DNA of 64,000 nt, taken from the NCBI GenBank assembly GCA_949318235.1, contig OX439131.1, positions 13,888,434-13,952,433 of the forward strand, in the 5' to 3' direction. A model generated the notes under the pieces. The model had not been told where the DNA came from. It saw only the letters and a program-made list of their open reading frames with translations, and did no database searches. Below are positions 1 through 12,900 of the stretch, piece after piece. A program made the translations under genes and the position numbers. Within the stretch, counting starts at the first letter, position 1; each line of letters opens with the position of its first letter. The stretch is from Ecdyonurus torrentis (taxonomy: Eukaryota > Arthropoda > Insecta > Ephemeroptera > Heptageniidae).

Positions 1-155
1 AAAAGTAAATACGCAAGTATTGCAAATTTGTAATTATTTAATTACATAATTATTGAGAAATCAATAGTAAAACTGTAGAATATTTATGCAATATATTTTA
101 AGTTAAGAAACATCACTTTTATTTATTTATTTCAAGTTTTTTTAAAGTTTTTTTA

Positions 156-188
<33 letters not shown>

Positions 189-654
189 GATTTTTCTAAA
201 AATTGTTTAGAATAAGAACTTGATTGGAGGAACGATGTTAAAAACTAAAAGATATAAAAAGTAAGCGTTTATAAGAAAACTTTAAAAGGTGTGCAATTAT
301 TTCAATTATCTCTTGGTTTATATTTAATGTGGTGTGACTAACACAGAGTAATTGCTTTTATATTTAATTGCAATGAAAAAATCACGAGCAATTGGTATAA
401 TAAACAACAAGCTACAATAAGAAATGTCTGAATCCCTTAAAAAAATACAGTTAAAAACAAAACACGGAGAAAAATACTTATCCGGTAAACGGATAAATCG
501 TGATGGTAATCTTGTAAATGGATAAAATGTTAGTAAAAATCAGGATAAAAAGCCTAAATCATTAAAATTAATCATTTTTAATATAAAATAATATCGTTTT
601 GCATGATACATTGTTATCCATAGTTCCAGACAAAATTTAAGTACGAAAAAAGGA

Positions 655-1038
655 TACCAGTTAAACATATTTTCGGATTCAATTTAAAGTTTTTCCCCTG
701 ATTGTATTTGAACAAGAAACACATTATTAAAAATAATCATTTTACAGGATAAATTTTAAATCAAATAGTGAATTGCAGTCATTTTTCTATCCTGTAAACA
801 GATTAAATTTAAAAACGGAGACTGGATAAAAAACAATATGTATACAAAAGATTATTTTCTATCTTTTCACATTCTTGAGTTTAATCCAGAAACAGGATAA
901 CCACTGATATAAAATCAATTTTCTATCCTGTATACAGTTTAAATCTAAGAATGGAGACAGGATAAAAAACAATCAGTGTATACGTATTTATTTTCTATCA
1001 CGTAACGTTCTTGGGTTTAATCCTGAAACAGGATAACC
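655..1038. repeat. GGATAA-rich tandem repeat, about 136-bp period
   Basis: Two adjacent diverged copies start near 781 and 917. Each contains TTTCTATCCTGTA near its start, GGAGAC(T/A)GGATAAAAAACAAT in the middle and AAACAGGATAACC at its end (891-903 and 1027-1039), an offset of 136 bp. A weaker partial copy with ACAGGATAAA lies upstream (655-780). Related but more decayed sequence with CAGGATAAC and TATCCTGTAAAC recurs at about 1795-2135. The motif occurs in both orientations, so each unit has dyad character. No ORF is present. Confidence 0.7.
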
Positions 1039-1562
1039 TCCCTATGACGCGGCGCAGAACAATGCGCACTACCCCTGGCCTACGTGACAGACGCTGTTTT
1101 TGACCTCAGTCAGTGTTCTCTGTGTTTAGAAGCAACATCTACGATGAAATCTTTCGAATGTTTTAAATTTTTGAATTATTTTTGCAGTGCCACAATGTTA
1201 TAAAATATGTTTTTAATCTTTTTTGGACGTGCGAAGTTGTTATATTTTAATTGTGTTTAGATAGTTGCTTGCGGAGCAAGTAAAAAAAGAACTATATTAT
1301 ACAAGTGATTTTCATACCACGAAAAACTTATGAACTAAACAAATAATATGATTTCAATAAAGTTATGCCCATTTCACCTACTGATCTACACCTCTGAATT
1401 TTTTAATAAATATGCCATATATAATAATTAATATATTATAATATTCTACAATATATTATGACCAATACGGCTACATACAGTTATACTTTATTTTCTTACC
1501 TACAGTTCGACTAATTAAAAAGAAATGAAAAAGGTGATTTATTTTAATGTTTTGTTCTCATT

Positions 1563-1754
1563 ATTTTATATCTTACTTCATGATAAAAAGTGTGTTTTCT
1601 AATATTTGCTGGGAGTTTATAACTTCAAATTTTCAACAGTCAAAAAACGTTACAATACTATAAGTTATTGGAATTTTGACCGTTGGAAATTTGAAGTTAT
1701 AAACTTTCAGCAAATATTATAAAGCAACTTTTTATCATGAAATAAGATATAAAT
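1563..1754. mobile_element. Palindromic MITE-like element, about 190 bp
   Basis: The left arm begins ATATCTTACTTCATGATAAA and the right arm ends with its near-perfect reverse complement, TTTATCATGAAATAAGATAT. The arms continue inward, AATATTTGCTGGGAGTTTAT pairing with ATAAACTTTCAGCAAATATT. The whole unit can fold into one long hairpin with a short loop near 1650. No coding capacity. The superfamily is not assignable, because target-site duplications are ambiguous in this AT-rich flank. Confidence 0.65.
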
Positions 1755-4700
1755 TAATATGAATAAAATATTAAAATTAATCAATTTTGAAAGGTTAAAT
1801 GCAATCTAGGAGCAAGGATTCCAAATAATCAAGCAACAGGATAACTTCTTATCCTGTAAACACATGTATACATGCTAGCTTTCTATCCGTTTGCTCGATT
1901 ACTATTAAGACGGGTTACTAGTATAACATTCAATCCGGCTACAGGATAACTTTTCATCATGTTTACATTCTTACATTTTATCGCGCTGACATGATAATTT
2001 TTAATACAAAAAACGTATGAAAAGTAAGCTGAAATCAGGCTAGTTTTTAATCAAACTTACAGTTTTAATTTTAATACTGTAATTCTTATGCCATCACTTT
2101 TTATCCATTAAAAGGATTGAAATTAACACCCAAGTGGATTACTTTTTTTGTCAGTGAAACTAAACAAAAAGTTATGAGAAAATTTATTTATTTTTTATAT
2201 TTGGTGAAAATATTACAACATTACTGTTATTTTAGCTACATTTAATGACAACTGTATGTTTTGCAATGATGTGTTAATCAAATATAAAAAAAGATGAATT
2301 ATTTATATAGTCATAGCAGCTATACTTATACTTGTAATGAATAATGATCATACAACCCTATCGTATTTATCATCAATAATATTTTTTTTTTTTTTTTTTT
2401 TTTTGGTCACACCCCAACATATTAGAGAAAGTTAAAAATGTGTGACAGAGAGAGAGAGAGATAGAATGAAAATGACAAATACATTTGAAGCACATTGTTT
2501 TGACTGTTATTATAGCACATACCCAAATTTGCACATAAATAATTTATTCACATTAACGTATAGTTTTTTTGTTTTTTCTGTACTTTCTCTTAACTATAAA
2601 ATATTTTATAATATTATTTAATAATGATGACTTTATTTTATTAAAACAAGTTAACAAAACCTGCATGGATATATAGAAATAAAACATTTTCATAATAATA
2701 GAATGACTTTATAATTTTTGTTTAATATTTTATATCTTGATCTGTATAAACTTAATTACATGAATAATGAATTAAACATAAAATCAATGAAGTTTATAGC
2801 TTTGTACAATAAAATATATTTTATTATTATTATTAATAACAATAAAAAAGTGAGAATTATGTAATTGGAATGAATCATTTGACGTATTCATGGGTGTTAA
2901 AAAAAAGTATTCAGAATAAATCGATAAGCTTTAAGTCAAAAGCAATTAACACCAATATGTAAAAAGAGAGAAAAAAAAAAAGGTTATGTTGCATGAAGTT
3001 AAATGAAGCAAAGTTAGTTCACACCCACATTTATTTCTCTTACTCAATAAGTTCGATTTTTATAATGTGTAGAATATTTCAGCGATACATATATCTTCGT
3101 ATAAGATACATACACAAATACGGTCATCCTCTAAAACCATATTATTAACAGTCTGTATGTATGTACATATAGTCACCGGTTACTATATTTTGTTTTATGA
3201 TTTCAGCTTGCAAAATTACTATATAGCAATTTTATATAAAAAAATAAAATTTAGTATTATATGATTTTAATGTCATAGAGTATATTCACAAAGTTCCACC
3301 ATCATATATGAAAAATATGTTATTACTAAGAGAAATTTTATTATTAAAAAAATATATTTTTTTTATGATCATTTTTATATATTGTGAACAAGTTGATTTA
3401 TAGATATAGAAATCCAGTCAATCCTATTTTTGGTTGCATCTACTTTTTTTTTTCGTATATTATAACCTGCTGTGCTGATTTTTATTATTTTTAATTAATA
3501 TCAAGTGTCAAATTTTAATTGGTTACATAAGTTACATTTTGTTTTTTGTTTTTTTAAAATATAAATAAATATATATAACAAATGTAAATGAAGTGAACAG
3601 AGGGATCAGTTGAACAATTTTATTATATTATATAGATATATGCGCTGCGGTCCTATCGTTTACAACAAGTGCCAGAGCAGAGAATATCAACGCCCATGTG
3701 CTGATGTTGTTTACGTCCAAAGTATACTCAAGCAGCGAGGATTAAGACGTTTTTAGAATCTCATAAACAAACTAAAAAATAAAAAAGTTATATATAATAT
3801 ATTTTTAGTATAAAAATATTTTAATTTAGATCAGCTAAAAAGATAGAAACACAAAATTTATGAGTCTTTTTTGTATTCTTTATTTTAGTTCTTTTTTCTT
3901 ATTTTAAATAATATAATGATTAGAAAATCTGATATGTATTTTATTTTATTGTCATCAAAGTCTTTTTTTTTTTTTTTTTTTTTTATAGCTATCACAAAAA
4001 CTGTTTTCATGTATAATTGAATAACAGGAGAGTTGCTCGTAAAATGTTATCAATGAGCAAAATCACATATGAAAGGAAACCTTATAGTGTTGATTTCTTC
4101 CTCCATGAAAGATTCATGAGTGAAATTTTAAATCAATCCACTTATCTTGTAAAAATATGGGTTAGGTAAGGTATTAAGTAGTAGGCAAATATTATACACT
4201 TATATAAACCTCAATCCTTGAAAGTATTGTTTTATTTGAGTATAGAACTGTAATATAAATAATGTAAAGTACTTATACTCTTAAATTGTTATATAAACAC
4301 TCCATACATCGCATGATTTAAATTATCAGTGTCCTCCCTCCATACTATAGTATAAATTATCATTCCTCCCACTTTTTTGCGACGTATATACAAAACAAAG
4401 GCAACCTTGACCAGAACAACCCAATTCTACATAATATAGCTTTTTTTTCTGATAATAAAACAAATTTGTAAATATATGAGTGGTAATTAAAAACCAGGGC
4501 TACTACGCTTTTTTTTTTATATATTATGAATTATTGACTAGTTATTTAAGTCAAATTATCCTTAAGCTTATTTTTACACATATTATTCTGTGTATAGCGT
4601 GTGAACTTCAGTTTTTTTTTTTTTTTTTTTTTTTTAATGTTTATTGCTTTGTAACATTTTCTTAATAATTTTTGTTACGAAAATAAAACAAAACAGAAAA

Positions 4701-7269
4701 AAAAAATTTTTTTCCTTGTTACTTTATTCACTTTTTTATGTTTATATTCTTTACTTCTACGAAATAACAAAGATATTTCAGTAAACGTGTCTTTTTATTA
4801 TTATTATTATTTTTTAAGTTATCATCTTAATGAAAGTGAACCCATTTTTTATTCCTGTTCAATGATTAAAACAATTCTTGACCGAAATTTTGTTACACGC
4901 GATGTTTAAATTTCGTGACTTTATGAAAAGTGAACATTTTTGCACTGTCATTTTAGCGTGGACATGAAACATATATGTGGTTCACAGTTGGAGGTCCGAA
5001 CATTTGATTAAGAGTGACATTAAAAAAAGAAATAATAATAAACTTACATGCAGTGTTTAACTGACATTTGATGAAAATATATGTAAGTCTTTTTAATTTT
5101 ATTATATACTATCCTAAATTATTGATAACTACTAAAGCTTAATAATTGAATAATATATATATTTTTTTTATTTTATTAAATGATTGTACCAATAAAAGTA
5201 AACTGACCTACTACACTCGTAAATATATCTTACAATCATGAGAAGAAAAAAAAAATAAATATGAAAGTGTTTTTGTATGGTATTTATAACAAGTTTTTGG
5301 TACTCGGAGAGATATTTTGTTGTTTACGTAATATTATTGTTTGTGCTTTTTTTTTTTTTTTTTACTGTTTTATAATGAGTCATACACATTGAATTTAGAA
5401 TGTCATGTTCAATGGAGAGATAAAAATATGCGTGGGTAATATATATATATAAATTACTTGTTATATTATGCGTTCTATTTACATTGAACAAGGTAAATTT
5501 TTGATTGATAATCGACCTGTTTGTTCAAATGCTTTTCCCAATTTAGTAATACTTTCAAGTTCGACTTTTTTTTATATTGTAAAATTCTCACTTTCACATA
5601 CAAAAATCGCTTATGTAAAGTCAACATTTTAATTGCATATAAAAATAAAAAGTTGTAGAATTTTTTTATAAAGTACATGTGAATTTACTGTATGAAACGA
5701 ATTATTTAAATATAATATATTATTAAACCACAAAAACACATATGAATTTAAATTTACGCTTATCATTTCAGCATTTTATATTGAAAATTAAATTGTAGCA
5801 ACTTTTATTTTTGTGCCAAAAACTGGACTTAAAATATTCTGCAACTTTAAAGTTCCTTAAAGGAATAGACCAGAAGAAAACATTAGCATTTACATCACAA
5901 AATATTTGGACTTACATAAATAACATTAATGCGTCTCAAACCCAGCAGTAGCAGTGATAAGAAAATGTTAACTTATGCAACCCGAACCACATTTTCATAC
6001 TAATTTTTTATTAGAAACAGGAATAGTCACGCAAATAGCATACTTTACAGTATTTTCACGTTCTTTTGTAGGACCAAATTTATAACATTCTGGTAAAAAA
6101 ATTTATTGGTTATTGGAGATCCCATTTTGTGTTTATAATTATTAAAAAGCACACAGTGGTCTATAAGCTTAGGAAAACATAATTTAATATACAATTTCTA
6201 TAACTTAGAAATTTTACTAATTTTGCACAAAAATGTTGTAAAATAGATTGAAAATTAATTGAATTATAATAAAGTATATATAATAAAATATAATTTATAT
6301 TTTTTTAATGTGTTGTTAATATTGGCATGCCGGTGCACGCCGTCTGCCTGTTGATAATATTTCTCGTGACGAGCATGCACGCAACGTGAACCCCGAGACG
6401 TGCGTGTTTTGCATGCGGTGTAGTGCAACCAGTCTTCAGAACAAAAGACTAACCGCAGTCTCCATAAACTACACGCAAATCAAACGTGACACAAACCACA
6501 AAAATGTGTATGATCTTTTTTATATAAATATTAAAAAAAAAAAAAAAAAAAAAAATGCATCTTATTATAATAGAGAGGACATTGTTCTTTTTTTAATCTG
6601 TTCTTCCTTTCAAAATTGTATCTTCATTGTATGATACGAAAAAAAAAAAAAAAAAGTACAGAGATAATATACTTTCTATTATTTTCGATAATTGAAATTC
6701 TCATATCTCTCCATCTAATTTGATTCAGAAATTTTTACCATTCTCAAATAATATCAAATTAGGTGGTCTTAAATTCACCTTAAGGAATATAATAATTTGT
6801 TATATATATAGCGTAGTGTAAATTCAAATCAATTTACTTTTATAAAAATGAACGTTTTGGATATCAATCTATTTGAAAGTTATGTTTGAAATTTATGTAC
6901 AACATATCTTCTTTTATTTATCATTTAAAAAATGTAATAATTTAATTTTTGAAGCAAAAGAAATTACAGTGCAAAAATTATAATAGATTTAAAAACTTTT
7001 GTGTTCATTAAACTTTCATTTTTTTTATTTTCTTCGAAGCCTACAATCATTTTTGTAACAGTTTTTTTTTTTAATAAGAAGTCTTTTCTCTTCTCATTGC
7101 TTGATGTCATGACCCTTTCATGTATAAGTCAACTCCAAATTTTGAGTTACTTGATTATTATGTCAGAAATATTTTTTTAATTTTATTTCTTTTTCTCTCT
7201 CTTAAAGGTGTGTCAAATAAATATTGAAGTCTTAAAAAAGTGTTTAATATTGTGATGTTGATGTTACAG

Positions 7270-9531
7270 CTCAAGTACAAAAGACGAGTGTATAAGATGC
7301 TCCACCTAGATGAAAAACAACTAAAAGCACTTCATACAAGAGCTAACCTAAGACGACTTCTAGATTACGTGGCAAATCGTCAGGTTGAAAAAGTTGCTAA
7401 AATGTGCTCTAAGGGTCTTGATCCTAACTTCCATTGTGCTGAAACTGGAGGTTAGTATTGATATAAATTTTTAGTTTTAAAATGTCGAGCCATATCGACC
7501 TGTGCACATATATGCATGAGAAGACTCTTTAGTATATACAGTCAAATATTTAGCACCATAGAGGGCATCGTATATAAAATAATTTTATCTAGCGTCTCGC
7601 GCAAACTCATAACATTGATTATTTGTATGTAATGTTTATTATATATTTAGAAAACCCTGTGTCCTTTAGATATCAAATATTCATTAAAATTTTAAAATCA
7701 TTTTTTGTTTATTATTGCAATTTTAAATAGCAAAGAATTTAATATTACTTTAACGAATTGTTTGTTTGGGGGGAAAAAACTGTAAATTTCAATCTCATCA
7801 TTTTATATATTTAATTTTTTTTTTATTAACTTTCACGCAAAAAAGAATCTTGAATATTTTTATTCTTTTGATTATTTACCGCGCTGTATATATATATAAA
7901 ATTATTTAAAGATTTTATTCATGGATCGAGTGCTAAAAGTAATTGTGAAGTCAATAAAGTTTTATAACTTTTAGTAGTAGTAACAGTTATTGTATTGCGG
8001 CTTGCGTGACGTTTGCGTGAGTGGAGTTTAAAAACTGCTACTTACACAGTCGCCTGAAAGTTGCGCAACCATTCTCACATATTATCATTGGTATAATAAA
8101 TATGTCCCTCCCCCGTCATATCATGTGAGCTGTCACTTCAATGAAAGATGATCTAGCTGAATTGCGTATGATCTAAGATGACATGCAAATTGTATAAAAT
8201 GCTTTCCCACACATGTATATAGTTTAATTTATATTTATAAGGAAATATGAAACATAATAATTACAGTTTAAATCTGTATCGTTTTGAATGATAATATTTA
8301 ATGTGTTTAATTTGATAATTAAAATTTATATTGATTGATTAATTAGAATATTTGAAAGGAAGTTGAATCACTTATTATATATTGAATGAGTGCGTGTATT
8401 ACAAAATATGATAGGAGCTTTATATGCTGAGAAGTAAGAGATAAAACAAATGATGATATTATTAATTATGTATCATGTATTAAACAGAAACCCCTCTGAC
8501 GCTTGCGGCTGCTACTCCTCGCTCCTCACGAGTGATAATGGCCTTGGTGAATGGCGGTGCGCTATTAGATTATCGTACAAGAGACGGGACCACCACCGTG
8601 CATCGTGCTGTTGAAAGAAATAATTTTGAAGCCGTTAAAACTTTACTTGATTTGGGTGCTTCTCCTAATTACAAGGACGCTAGAGGTTTGACCCCTCTGT
8701 ACCTTGCAATGACACCAAACACTGACCCAATGTTATGTGAAGCTCTGCTTCATGATCATGCTACTATAGGTGCCCAAGATACACAAGGATGGCAAGAAGT
8801 GCATCAGGTTTGTAATTTTTACTTTCAACTCTAGAAATTAAATTTGTTTAGTTGCATATAGAAAATTTTATTAAGAAATATACACTGATAACTTATTGAT
8901 TATATTTTTTCTTCCTACTTCACATTTTTCTAAATACCTTTTATACTATGTTTTTATTGTCTATTTTTAATCTATATAATATATAATAGCTAATCTTTAA
9001 TACTATATAAAGTTTACTCATGCGATGGAAATTTATTTGTTTCGTCAGTGATAAGAGGTGTTAAATATTGCAGGCTTGTCGACATGGTTTGGTGCAACAT
9101 CTCGAACATTTACTATTCTACGGCGCTGACATGAACGCTCGAAATGCCTCGGGAAATACACCTCTGCACGTCTGTGCGGTAAATAGTCAAGAATCGTGTA
9201 TGAGGCTACTCTTATTTAGAGGTGCAGACAAGGAGGCCCTCAATTTTGCAAATCAAACTCCTTACCAGGTAAGTGATCACAAATTTTACTCTTCTTTTTT
9301 CTTTTTCTTTCTTTATTATATATATATATATATGCAGAAGAAAATATTGTACAATATTTTCATCGCAAGTTCAAGGATATTTATGTTTGTTTTGAAAGAA
9401 AATCAATAAAATCTATTATTATATTATTGTTTGCCAACTAAAAAACATGAGCTTCTGTTGACAGGTGGCTGTGATTGCTGGAAACCTGGAACTTGCAGAG
9501 ACAATTCAAAAACATCGCAACGACGAAGTCG
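7270..9531 (+). CDS. Shank: Shank ankyrin-repeat exons (4 exons)
   Basis: Exons 7270-7450, 8488-8807, 9074-9268 and 9465-9531 encode about 254 residues. Diagnostic Shank strings are DEKQLKALHTRANLRRLLDY, KGLDPNFH, GETPLTLAA, DYRTRDGTTTVHRA, LLDLGASPNYKDARGLTPLY, LEHLLFYGADMNARNASGNT and LLLFRGADKEALNFANQTPY. The repeats show the typical G-TPLH-A / LL--GA rhythm. The next exon opens with VPFREPPRYNPKRRP, the conserved Shank sequence right after the last repeat. Ankyrin repeats of Shanks bind cytoskeletal and signalling partners such as sharpin and alpha-fodrin in vertebrates; partners here are unknown. Introns of 1.0 kb, 266 bp and 196 bp separate the exons. Confidence 0.93.
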
Positions 9532-9856
9532 GTGAGTGATGAAAAGAAAATAAAAATTGATATTATTTTATTATACTCTTGCGTGTGCTTTTAGTTACCA
9601 TGTAGACTAATATTATATAAAATAACCTCTGTTATGTGTATATCACAGTCACACGTAGTGTGGTAGAAATATAGTACTGTATACTCACACCTTTCTCACT
9701 ATATATATTATATAGCTCTCTCACTCTCTATTTCCTCTATTTCTTCTCTCACAGCAGCAAAACATCAATTTTCAATTACTGAAATTTAAATTAACTAATA
9801 ACATTAGCAAGAAATACAATTAACACATTTCAAATGCTTTTAGTACTAAAATTTTA

Positions 9857-9907
<51 letters not shown>

Positions 9908-12900
9908 AGACTTTTTGATATGATTTGGTTTTAATAGTGAAAATAATATAACAATAAATTGCACACAGCAACTTAATGCCATTTTTTTTTTTTTTTTTTT
10001 TTTTTTTGCTTTTTTTTGCTTTTTTTATTATTACTGTTTTTATTTATAATTTTTTTATTATTACTGTTTTTTTTTTTTTTGTTTTTTTTTTTTTTTTTTG
10101 CTCTCATTGTGTTATACTAAAAATTTATATATTTTATGAGACTTTTCAAAACGTTTTCGCTTTGGTGCTTTTTTTGCCTGTTTATTTTTTTACAGATTTT
10201 GTCATCTTATAGTTGGCACAATCCTGTAAAACAAAATAAATTTTTGTATACAAAATATATACATTGTAAAATGTGAAACACAAGTATATATTAAAACATG
10301 TGTGACATTTTTTAAAAGTATATTATATGTTTGGAATATTTGTGTATATATTATATAAAAAAAAAAAAAAAAAAAATGATGTGTGTTTTGATGTACATCA
10401 GTGTCAACTGTTTGGTGTTCAGAAAAAAAAATATTTGCATGTAATTTGGTTGGTGATATGGTGATGGTGGTTGGTGGTGGGGTGTTATTTTTGTTGGTGC
10501 AGTTTTGGTGCTGTGTGGTGCTTGCAAAAATTGTGGTGGAGTGGCAGGCTGTCTGGTGCACAAGTTCCCCGCTCCCTCCCCCTTGTCCTTATAAGAAAAT
10601 ATTGTGCATCCAAAAAAATTATAATATCCTGATTCTTAATACCCCTCTCAAATCTCATCTCAACTTTAGTTTTTTTTTTTCCTTGTATATATATATAAAT
10701 TAATTTAATAATAATTAACATGAGATGGAGTGCCTTATTATTATAATAATAAGAATGTTAATGCTTGTAATGTAATTAATCATACCTCTTAACCTGTATT
10801 ATTGATAAACCACAAAATTAAATTGCAATTTGTACAGTTATTATATATAAAAATTATTTACAGATATAAAAATTGTGAAAAATAAATAACATTACGTGTG
10901 ATTGTGAATTAGCTGCAAATTTCACTGCAAAATTATGTATAAAAAGACAATGAAACCCCTTCAATGATATGTAAATACGTTTATTTTATTATCATTATAA
11001 TTATTATCAACTATAGAAAAGAGAGTTCCTCGTATTATTAGTTATGTAAATACTGATTAAAATTACTTTATCTCTCGTTACAATCATTTTATCTCAAGTA
11101 CTTGTAATTAAATTTAATATGGCTTCTTCATGACACAATTATTGTAATAATAAGTACTGTACAGCTTTCCTATGCTAGAAACATTATAAAAGTTTTTTTT
11201 TTTTTTTTTTTTTTTTTTTAAGCTATCGTAAAAAAATAAGGCTCTCTTTGCTCTCTTATTATTTTTTGTTTTTATTTGCCTTGCAAAAAGAATAAGAAAA
11301 TAAAATCCTCCATACCTCAACTCCTATTACCTTTGTTTTTTATGTGTTTGGTTCCAGTCCCATTCAGAGAGCCTCCCAGATACAACCCCAAGCGCCGTCC
11401 CTCCAGTACTGTATTTCTACTTCGATCTGGCTCGGATCCACGACTTGATCTACATACGTCACAATCTTCAACTCTACTTCATCATCATCATCATCATAGT
11501 TTGCCTCCTTCTTCTGCATCAAGTCATGCTCTATTGAGTAGTATGGCGAGTTCTCCACCACCTTCTATCATGCCTCAAATGACTTTACCACTACAGGGTA
11601 AACCTCCCTTACCTCCGTCCCCATCCCCATCAGACCGTTCCATACCTCCCTTTAGTTCAGCGTGTAGCAGTTTAAGTGAGGCAAGCTCTAGTAGTGGACA
11701 ACATCGGGGATCAGAAGCAGGAGATTCAAGTGAAGATGCAGCGAGTGCGAGCATCGTTACAGGTACCCACCCACAAGCAAGCACTTCACCACAGCTAAAG
11801 AAAACTGCACTACATTATTATCATGGGGGGGAAATTTTACCACCAAGCATTGATCACCAATTTATACATTTTTTTATTATTTATTCAAAAAAATTATAGG
11901 AAACATCATCATTGAAGAATTATTTTATATCACAGATATTAATAATGTAGAATCATATTAGTTTAATGTTTATTTAATGATCATTTGGTAATATTATAAA
12001 TTTATATGTAGCTCTTATTATTATTTCTTTTCTTTCCTTTCTTTCCTTTTTTTTTTATGTCTGTATGATACAGAAAATAATTCTTATAGCGTTCTTCTGT
12101 AAGTTTTTAAATGCGAGATTTGACAGTTGTTTTAAATTACAGACAAGAGTTTGCTGGACCAATGTGACATCATCAGTGACAGCTCGGGGGTGGGAACCTC
12201 TAACAGTGGGGGTAGTGCGGGTAGTGGAGGTTACGACACTGGTGCAGGATTATTATTAGCAGGAGTTACCGCAGTGTGCGTAGAGAACTACAGTTCCAAC
12301 ACGTCGGGTCATGTTACACTTACACAGGGCGATATTGTTGAAGGTATGCTCAACTTTTTGAAAATGTAAAAAAAAAAAATAAAAAAAAAAACTTTAATTG
12401 TAATTTTTATTATTATTATTTTTTAAGATTTCTAATTTATATTTTTCAATTCCAGTGACTGGTGCAACAGACTGTGGGATGTTGGAAGGCACTTGCCGAG
12501 GTCGTACGGGCATTTTCCCAGCACATTGCGTACAAGAGGTACGCCTAAGACAAGGCATGAACTCCGCTACATTGAGGGTTCAGGGTCGGCGAGAAACTAA
12601 CCTCAAGCATTTTGCCACTGCTCCTAGACTCAAAAAACCGTAAGAATTTGTCGCCAATTATTATATGATAGAAATTTTTACTAAAAATGCTAAGAAAAAC
12701 TAATCAATAAATAAATAACCTTATGTAATTGAGTTGTATATATGATATACTTGTACAATTGAGACGTTCATTACTAATAAGTTCTAAATTTCACAGTTTA
12801 CCGGCAGAGCCTCGTACAGTAGTGCTCCATCGCTCAAGAAAAGGCTTTGGTTTTGTGCTTCGTGGTGCCAAAGCGACATCTCCGCTAATGGAATTGACGC

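Larger units (their letters stand above)
1..7269. other. Gene-poor region upstream of the first recognised Shank exon
   Basis: No coding exon could be supported on either strand. The region holds poly-T/poly-A runs (about 160-186, 2382-2404, 3963-3984, 4612-4635, 6535-6554), a family of GGATAA-containing repeats (655-1038 and 1795-2135) and one palindromic element (1563-1754). Three short patches of higher GC and CpG (about 1046-1140, 3640-3740, 6325-6490) stand out from the AT-rich background. They could be old repeats or regulatory elements, but carry no recognisable motif. The N-terminal SPN/FERM-like exons expected for Shank were looked for here and not found. Confidence 0.6.

Noticed and set aside
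6386..6634. Open frame in a GC-richer patch, considered as an upstream Shank exon
   Set aside because: No resemblance to the SPN/FERM-like domain, and it runs into a poly-A tract with no suitable donor.
9976..10721. Phe-rich and Thr/His/Pro-rich open frames in a Shank intron
   Set aside because: Low-complexity translations of poly-T and GT-rich sequence within a well-defined intron (9532-11357).
11575..11784. Antisense open frames across Shank exons
   Set aside because: Shadow frames of a coding region whose sense reading matches Shank and is in phase with its neighbours.
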